Positions 56,601 to 64,000 of a stretch of DNA of 64,000 nucleotides are shown here, piece by piece. A program made the translations under genes and the position numbers. Position 1 is the first letter of the stretch. Each line of letters starts with the position of its first letter. The DNA is from Opisthorchis felineus (taxonomy: Eukaryota > Platyhelminthes > Trematoda > Opisthorchiida > Opisthorchiidae): NCBI GenBank assembly GCA_004794785.1, contig SJOL01008347.1, positions 1,551,096 to 1,615,095 on the forward strand. Reading direction: 5' to 3'. The notes beneath the pieces are model-generated. The model saw only the letters and a list, made by a program, of their open reading frames with translations. It was not told the origin of the DNA and did not search any database.

Positions 56601-58748
56601 AATGTCAGAGAGCGTTATATTCAATCATATCTTACTTGAACTCCCAGGTTTGTGGGGGCGTTGTGGACAGCATATACAACTTCCTGAATTATCTGACATA
56701 AAAGATGTTGTGAAGGGATCATTCGCAGCCTTGAGTCCTAATTTTCCTCCGTATATACCACCTCGATCACCGGTTTGTCCACCATGGAACCCCCTGTTAC
56801 ACCCATTACCCATAGCCATATTAGGGGACTGTTGCGAATGACGCACTTTGATCTGCCTGGCCATTTGTCTGCGTTGCCTTCGCCGCTTGACTAGGAATGT
56901 AACCACTACCAAGTTGATGATTAGTACGATGAATCCGAAGACGCATGCGGCAACAATAATCAACAGGGCGTTATCGTCGGACGGTCCTGCACTTGAGAGT
57001 GGGGGTACCAATGGTGATCCTGGCTCGCGGTCGACTAAACATTGAAAGAATCATGGGTTCATTTTAGTGAACTCGCAGGAAATCGAGCAAATATGCTAAA
57101 GTAGACTGACATGGATGAAGAACGCTTGATTGGAATCCGTCGGATTTTGATGCACACCTTCAATAGAACAGAATCCAAAATCGAACAGAAGATACAACTA
57201 GTAAAATATCATTTATCAGTAGAAGGTGCACCGCTTCGTTCAGGTTTATGCAGTCTTTGATGTTTTATGTGGATACAGTGGGATGTCCACATTGCAAGGA
57301 TCACGCTTATTTTGTCTTGTCATATTGGTTTTGTAGCATTTACTTCCATGCTAAAACAAAATGTGGAATTCCACAAGGAACTCCACATTAGGGATTATTA
57401 TCAGAAGACAATCACTGGCTGGTAAAGATACGTAAAGGCAACGATCATCGAAGTTGAGATGAGATGCCCATTCGAATAACCCGATTGCTTCAGACTGTCT
57501 GACATTTAGCTGACAAGAAATTTTTTTTACATGTTTTGAATGTTCTGACTAGTTCAATTTTTATGCCTTATCTGCTGATGTGATAATCCTATTCTGTCGG
57601 AATGTTTTCAACTTATCCGATTGGGCGTGAGTGAAACGTAGTTCGAGGACGTTTCAAGCCTGGAGTCAATACTTCTAGTTACGTTTGAGTGAGTGTGGAT
57701 TTGAAGATTTTTCTCTGAAACTGGATAGACAAGCCAGTTTGAAATTATGTGTGTGCTTGTGAGGTTTGAATACTTATAAAGTGGTAAATCGGATCGGTTT
57801 AGGGTCAAGTATCGGCTAGCATCATCAGCTTGTCTAGGGTATGCAAGGGCATCACCGTAAAACCAAGTATTTTTCACATCAGTAGTCTTTCTAATTGGGT
57901 GAGATAATAGCCAGGGTGTATGACTGAACTGAGAGAAAACCTACATGCTTCGGTGCGCACGTGAATGAAGTCCGTGTGTGCACTCGCTCCGTGTTTGGCG
58001 TTCATTGAGTTGACACTGACCTGGTATTCTGCCCCACTTTCAAGACCTGAGAGGGTTGGAATTATTTCGAAAATAGCCGATGAAATAGCGAAGCAGAAGA
58101 CAAAAGTGTACCTACTGTATATCATTATCCCCCTAAGAAATAAAGATAAGATAAGCTTGCTTCTGACAGACCTGAAGGATAACTTTTCTTGCTCAACTTG
58201 AACTGAGCAACAGTGAGTTCGCAAAGCAACATTAGAATAGAATGGGTCAGAATACACTGCACTTCAAAATTGGACGTCAAAACGTTTATTGGGAAACTTT
58301 AGAGGACTTTTTGCTTCGTAGCGTTACTACCCAGTATTCATCAAGTTTACCCAAACCAGGGTGCATATCGGTTTTTCTGCTTTGACTATCGGATAAAGAC
58401 CTATAGCTTGAAGTAAGTCAAAGTTCCGGGTTTAGAATCAAAACGTGTTTGCGTTGTATGCTAGGAAATTTTCGTTTTTTGTTCTTGTACTTACAGACGA
58501 CATTTTCCACTCACCATATTTCTCACGTTGATTTGCACGAGCACAAATGAAGAATTTCAAGTCAAGTTTAAAATGAAGTCTGGGAGTTTGTCTAGTCATA
58601 CAAGCTTTGAGTTATTCAAAGTAAAATGATGCTCTCGGTAAAAATACGCACCAGTTATCAGGTATTCCACGGCGTGATGATTATCATTCGCTGCCACGTC
58701 TGCGTATTTGAACATATTGTTCGAGCCTGTGGCTAGTCTCCAACGCAC
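50650..58748 (-). CDS. single-pass receptor with fibronectin type III domain, 3' half (IgSF/FN3 adhesion family likely)
   Basis: Five minus-strand exons join in phase over 1,770 nt (589 residues): 58748-58652, 58046-57945, 57034-56636, 55543-55092, 51369-50650 (stop TAG). The first two give the end of an FN3 domain: VRWRLATGSNNMFKYADV, then ITGLESGAEYQVSVNS (joined across the intron) and FIHVRTEA. Exon 3 has a membrane span LLIIVAACVFGFIVLIINLV followed by KRRRQRRQ, which places the rest in the cytoplasm. Exons 4 and 5 are Ser/Thr/Gln/Pro-rich without a catalytic domain, as in nephrin-, echinoid- or DCC-like receptors. The family choice is a guess. The signal peptide and outer domains should lie upstream, partly beyond the window. 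Exon 4 could also read on to a stop at 55002. Confidence 0.75.
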
Positions 58749-61700
58749 CTGAAAATAAAAACAATTTGTTGCACGTAACAGGATTATTCTCCGAGTTGAA
58801 CATCACAATGAATTACACGGAGTATTTTCTGAAATAAGCGGAAGAGTGTACACAACTTACACAATGGTCCAATGGACCTGATGAGACTCCCTGCTTATGC
58901 TTACCAGACTAAGTTAAACGACAGGTCGGCATTTTACTTCTAAACTCTCTCTTACCACTCTATGATCGCACGCGATATTTGTCTAAATCAACGCACTCTT
59001 TAAAAAGTGAAGGATTTTTGTGTACCGAAGACTGGTTTAGTAAACAAAGACATAATCAGTTTATGGGCATTTTTAGGTTGTCAGTCATGTGTGAAGTCAA
59101 CATCACGGAAAATCTATGGTTTCATTTTGTTTCAAATCACCTGAAATTTAGTTCAAAGCGTACGTGACACACAAGACCCCAAGCAAACAAGAAAAGTAGG
59201 GATGACATGTTTTCTGGGGAAAACTTCAACGTCACAATATATATATTATGTCGACAGCCAGCAGTAAGGTCGCTGATCCTAGTTTATGACATCACACTGC
59301 CAAAAAGAATGAGCTTAGACAAGACACAATGTTGAAGTGTACATTACCTTTTTTCCTCCGGTCTGTGAATACGTAGAAGACGGCGCTTGTCACTTAAATG
59401 CCATGTTTAAGGAAGAAGTCATTCCTTCACTTGAGGTTGCGGTGAACTTAATGTTAACAGAGCCAGTAGGAGATTGAAAGAACTAATGACAGGACACAAA
59501 AACAAGTATTTTGACTATCAGAACAGAATAGACAAGTAAAACGTGTGACTACATGATCCATAAGGTCGTTATTTTTAGGGCTAGTGATGAATAGAAGGTA
59601 TTACGTAAGCCTTATGAATCGACCTCGAATTCCTTGCTGTGTTTGAACAATAAATTTACTGAGACTACGGAAGCTACTATCATTAGCTAAACACAAGTCA
59701 CTCCATGAAGGCAAAACAGCTCAGATTGACGTGTACCTGTCTTTAGTCAATGCTAATGGAAAAGTTATGGTACAGATTCCGAGTGTCTTCTATTGAGCTT
59801 ATGCTAGTTGTGGAACGTTTGTCCGTGAATGATGAAGGCAGCTAGTGCTGCCTTCCCGCAACCCCACTATTACACCATGACAACACTGTGAAGCATGGGA
59901 ACCGATATTACAGAAACATTTTGTTCGTCACCGTCAGCCAGAGACCATATTTACCTGGTAACGTACTGCGTCGATGCGCTGGTAAGTTACTGATATCACA
60001 ATAATCATCGTACGAAAATCAGTCAGGCGTAGAAGGGAGTTGCTCTCTCCGGGGAACCTCTCTAAAGAAGAGTAAAGATTATGTCGTGGTTGATCCAGGT
60101 ATATGAATTGAAGTCTCCTGGGGATTGATGTTTCTTCAGAGGGTTCTCTTCTGGGCAGAATTCCTTACGGTGTGCTTCTGCAGAACTATCAATCATGGTT
60201 TGAAAGACCTTTGGAACTCATTAGAGTGCTTAGGTAACCATTTGGTAAACCCCAGAATGAGGGACCAGCATTCATGCTTTCACTGCCGGTAGCCATGGGC
60301 TTTTCCAGACAACTGAAAACATATACTTTACGTACAGAGCTGATGGTGGATACCAGTGAAGCAGGTCGCACTCCCTCTTTCCCAGGTAGACAAGAACCCG
60401 AATGAAGGCGTTATTAGTAGAACGTACGATTACTAACGTGCTTTACCAAAAATGGTCATTTTGTCTTCTTTTTTTCGTGGTTGAACAATTAAATGCATGT
60501 CTAGCATAACTCACAGCATTTATGCTTTGCTTTAATTATGGTAGTCCCAACTTCATTTTTCGTGGATCACATGAAAATAGGGTCAAATTATATGACGAAA
60601 CCTCTCTGACGTGGCAAATTTCCCTGCTCTCCAGTATGACTTGGATACGATAAGTTTTCACTCTGCTAGAGAATCCCTCACCACATCACTACATGCCAAT
60701 TACTTTCACTTAAACAAGAGAAATAAGTGTCAATTTTATATGGATTCAATTGGCTTTGGGGCATAAAGTCTAAGTCATAAAGGTGTATGCTGAGTTCAGC
60801 CTTGTAGAGTGACCGTCCTCGACAGCTCCATCATGGGTGAATTTAACGATTGCACAAGTATGCACAAGTGACATGCGCTTAAGTACATTATTAACCTACT
60901 TCACAAACAGTGAATTATCAATTTGTGTTCGAAGTTTATGGAATCGTATCAGAATTAACCATGGCTAAGCCACTGAAATGAAATAAGGTGAAACGAATTA
61001 AAAGACTACACTTGTGTGGAAAAACCCGAAAATGATGACGACATAGCAGAGGATATAACAAAATCAAATGGCTTCGCAAATGAAGGCCTATCCAAGTACT
61101 TTCTTCAGAACACTGGCTGACGTAAGTGGTAATGCATAAATACAAGTTTCGATAAACCAATATATTTCAAGAGCACTTGATTTTTCCAACCGCAATATAC
61201 GCAGCGTCGGTATGGTTTTTTTCTCTCAGCGAAAATTCCTGAGATACTCGACGCATGGGTGATTAAACAAGTGTCAGATCTTGAGTGCGTATTACGTATA
61301 TCCACTATTTGTGGTTCTACCGGTTGTGTTAGCCAAGAGACGCATGTTTTGAAAGGCCTTGTTCATAAAAGAAATCCACCACTAAAACGCACATTCTTCC
61401 GGGATCCGAACATATTCCTGGTATTTCATAACCCTTATTCAGGGCGGTTAGATGGCTACGAACTTTTAAGTGATTAACTGCTCGAGAAAATTAACCTGGA
61501 TTCATGGGTCCTCGAAAGAGCAGTGTGAGACATTATACGTTTTAATTAGGCCTCTCAAGTGCCTTTGAATCATCTGAGTAGGGAGAGTCCAGCTGAGTTT
61601 ACACCGTTCCTCTTTAAATCAACGAATATAATTTTTACGTTGAACAAAGACGATGCAGATGCACAGCTTATTGCTACTACATGACGTTTACTGGGAAGGA

Positions 61701-63999
61701 GCAACTAGACGTTCTGACGTAAGGTAATGCGGTGCCTGGGGCGGAGCAATTGACTGTAGCGTACGGCAGCCGTTTTTATATATTTCAATGCCTACAGTCT
61801 AGAGCCAAAAGTTACTTAAAAAGACCGGGTATCAGAAGGTCTTCATTTAGGCTGTCAAACAGTGTGAACAAACAGGTATACGTTCAAGTCTCGGTGGGAC
61901 CGTGCATGTCCATTTGCATTTCAGTTTAGTGAACAAACTACTTTCTGGCAAATAGTACATATAATTTTGCGTAGTACACAGTCCATGTCCTGCCTCACTT
62001 GTCTCGAATGGAAGTGTTGAAGGTTTCGAATAACTGCAAATTAGGAGCTGTCGGTCCTACATAACTTAGTCCCCAAGCTTTTCGTCCATGTGTATCCAGG
62101 AAAATTTATTCGCATGATTTTCTTGTTCTAAATCCGGTCCGTTATAAATGTGGCTAACGGTGAATACTTAGATCGACTTCCGACGAAATACAAGCAATGT
62201 CTGAACCATTATATCTTAGAGAGGTCGACTGTTAGGTGTAAACGGCGTGCAAACTGATCTGCTAACCACGTGTTTTCCATAGGCCTGTGGTATAAAAGTG
62301 ACACACATCATCAATCAGTTTGCGTTTTGGCCTAATACGCAGCTATTCGTACTGTGCAGTAGGATATAGTAATATATGTCCCTCACATTAGTCACGTCAC
62401 TCTAGCTTTCTGAGCCCATTTTGAGTATTAAATTAAGCTTCACTCAAAGGACATAACCCTGTCAAGAGTAATGTCTAGTGCCAGCAGTCCGGCTAAAGCA
62501 AACTAGTGGGGACAGATCCGACGGATGGAAGCACCTGACGCAAACTTGAGGATGCTCATGCGCATATCAAACGAGTTCATATTGCCGTCGGTTCCTGTGT
62601 TATACCGATGGTGTTAACGAATTTTTGGCCACGTAATTTTCACCTGAAAGCCAGAACTGGTTTTGACGTTTATGTTTTTTCTAGTGTAGTAATTGCCAAT
62701 CGTCTTCCAGCGGTTCATACTTGTGACACTGATGTCAGGAGAGGATGAAGACGATTAAGGTTGAAGCAACAGTGATAGCAACATTTAAAGCAACCCATGC
62801 AAACTGAATGAGACATGGCGTACCGTTTTGCAGGAAAAAAACCTTTATATCTGGCTTTAGCAGACGTCGATGATGAGACCTCAGCAATCAGTTGGTCAGC
62901 TCTAATTAAGGGGCGGTGAAGTTGGTAATCGCATATCGTAGTTGTGACTGTTCAGGCACCATGAGGGCCACTTACTGAAAATGCATTTAGTTTTTCGGAC
63001 TAGTTTATTTAGGGCACCAACGAAGCAGTGGAGCGTCACCTGTAACCTACAGTCCACAATAATGCACGGGAATCCAGTGGACCAATCAACGCTGACGGGA
63101 AAACCGTATAGGATGACAGACAACTATGCATATATATATATATATATATATATATGCATACATGCATACATGCAGTTGTCTACAATACTTAAACGGTATC
63201 CATAGGAGCCTCCAAATCCGACGACTGCTTCTGCAACACTTAAAATACGGATAGGATGAAAAGAGTGATGAAACTGACCCAGTGTAGAAGACTGACGTGC
63301 GCATATCGATCAGATGTGTCGGTTCAGTCTGGCATGATCTAATAGCTCTGGAGACTCTTTTATTGGACTTTGAGTTCACCAAATTCGTTGGCAATGAACC
63401 GTTTTCTTACCATTTATGTCGTTGGTTTTGTGGAACCCTGAACCTATTTTTGTCCATCACTGTTCTCCGTTGATACGGATTTTTCCAGCAGCAAACACCT
63501 TTCCACTTATTCGTTTTTGCTGTTCTTGTATCTCAACGTCTGCAGCATGAATCCACTGGTCATTAGTCCTATAATTAAATCCCAAATGTGGAATTTTCAT
63601 TGCTCATATCTAGGCTAAAACAACAACGGGGGTTCCATAGCTCTGAGGTATTTTGGCTGAATGGTCGCTATGCATCGGGAAAGTTCTCCATCAGAATGAT
63701 GTATTTTCAACTATAATCTGTTGACCATGATAGTTCGGAATATTAGTAGAGTCCTGCTCACGTTTGATCTATTGCTGTTAACCTTTTCTCCCCATTACGA
63801 ACTCAACTGCTGTGCTAATTTATCATGCAAAACAAGAAAATCTAACTCAGTTTTTGTCGTTTTTTTACAAATTCTTGGTAAAGTCCAACCACAAACCTCC
63901 GCACTGATCCCACAACAGCCGAATGCCAAATTAAAGGCGAATCGATATATGGATAAGAGCATCCGGTTAGAGGCGAAGAATCTATCGACTGGAAATTGA
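58749..63999. other. probable large introns of the receptor gene; no certain exon
   Basis: Upstream exons of the minus-strand receptor gene should lie here. Weak candidates are a 15-nt microexon at about 59350-59364 (encoding TGGKK, between a pyrimidine-rich CAG and GTAATG), a segment near 60300-60370, and one near 63180-63250. None was convincing. A (TA)n run followed by TGCATACA repeats lies at 63130-63173. Confidence 0.4.
63130..63173. repeat. (TA)n microsatellite followed by (CATGCATA) repeats
   Basis: About 13 TA units are followed by two copies of a CATGCATA-like octamer. It is simple sequence, with no gene function visible. Confidence 0.9.
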
Positions 64000-64000
64000 A

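Noticed and set aside
58876..58910. CTGATGAGACTCC considered as a hammerhead core
   Set aside because: No GAAA follows at a usable distance.
60189..60371. Possible upstream FN3 exon of the receptor (minus strand)
   Set aside because: Three frames give different readings and none shows the FN3 pattern together with good splice sites.

Overview
The window looks like nuclear DNA of a parasitic flatworm (Platyhelminthes, probably a trematode). It is gene-poor and retrotransposon-rich. The host genes that can be rebuilt have very short introns (33, 37 and 40 nt), a known habit of flatworm genes. Two non-LTR families dominate: an RTE-like family with a single endonuclease plus reverse transcriptase ORF and a TGATGATG-type tail, and a CR1-like family with a PHD-finger ORF1 and octamer repeats at its 3' end. 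The organism call rests on gene structure and repeat type only; no species marker was seen.

Layout. 1-9.9 kb holds decayed retroelements: a possible (ATT)n-tailed repeat, an RTE reverse transcriptase scrap and three CR1 pieces. 11.1-17.8 kb is an old plus-strand RTE split by a nearly full-length minus-strand RTE (12271-16093) bounded by a perfect 13-bp duplication; a 107-bp SINE with an 11-bp duplication lies further on. 19.7-21.6 kb is a complete FAM136A gene whose second intron carries a 180-bp tRNA-type SINE with a 10-bp duplication. 22.9-23.55 kb is a complete three-exon gene for mitochondrial ribosomal protein mS25 (MRPS25) on the minus strand. 24.4-27.3 kb is a nest of RTE copies, including a 378-bp internally deleted RTE and a 351-bp insertion that encodes a hammerhead ribozyme. 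27.4-33.6 kb is a tail-to-tail pair of CR1 elements whose 1.18-kb arms are almost identical while their flanks have diverged. 34-41.1 kb holds further RTE copies. 42.3-42.8 kb is a decayed LTR-retrotransposon integrase. 44.1-44.3 kb holds one cysteine-rich candidate exon. 48.68-48.94 kb is a 258-bp near-perfect palindrome. 50.0-58.75 kb on the minus strand holds the 3' half of a gene for a single-pass membrane receptor with a fibronectin type III domain. The rest, including 58.75-64 kb, shows nothing that I can name.

How the parts relate. FAM136A and mS25 are both mitochondrial proteins but are transcribed towards each other from separate strands, so nothing suggests co-regulation. Most other structure is a record of transposition. 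Nested insertions give a relative order: old RTE, then RTE copy A; RTE G, then the hammerhead element; RTE H, then the 378-bp mini-RTE. Target-site duplications show directly that at least five of these insertions were real transposition events. The hammerhead-bearing element, the mini-RTE and the sequence block shared by the SINE and the RTE 5' region point to a lively set of non-autonomous elements.
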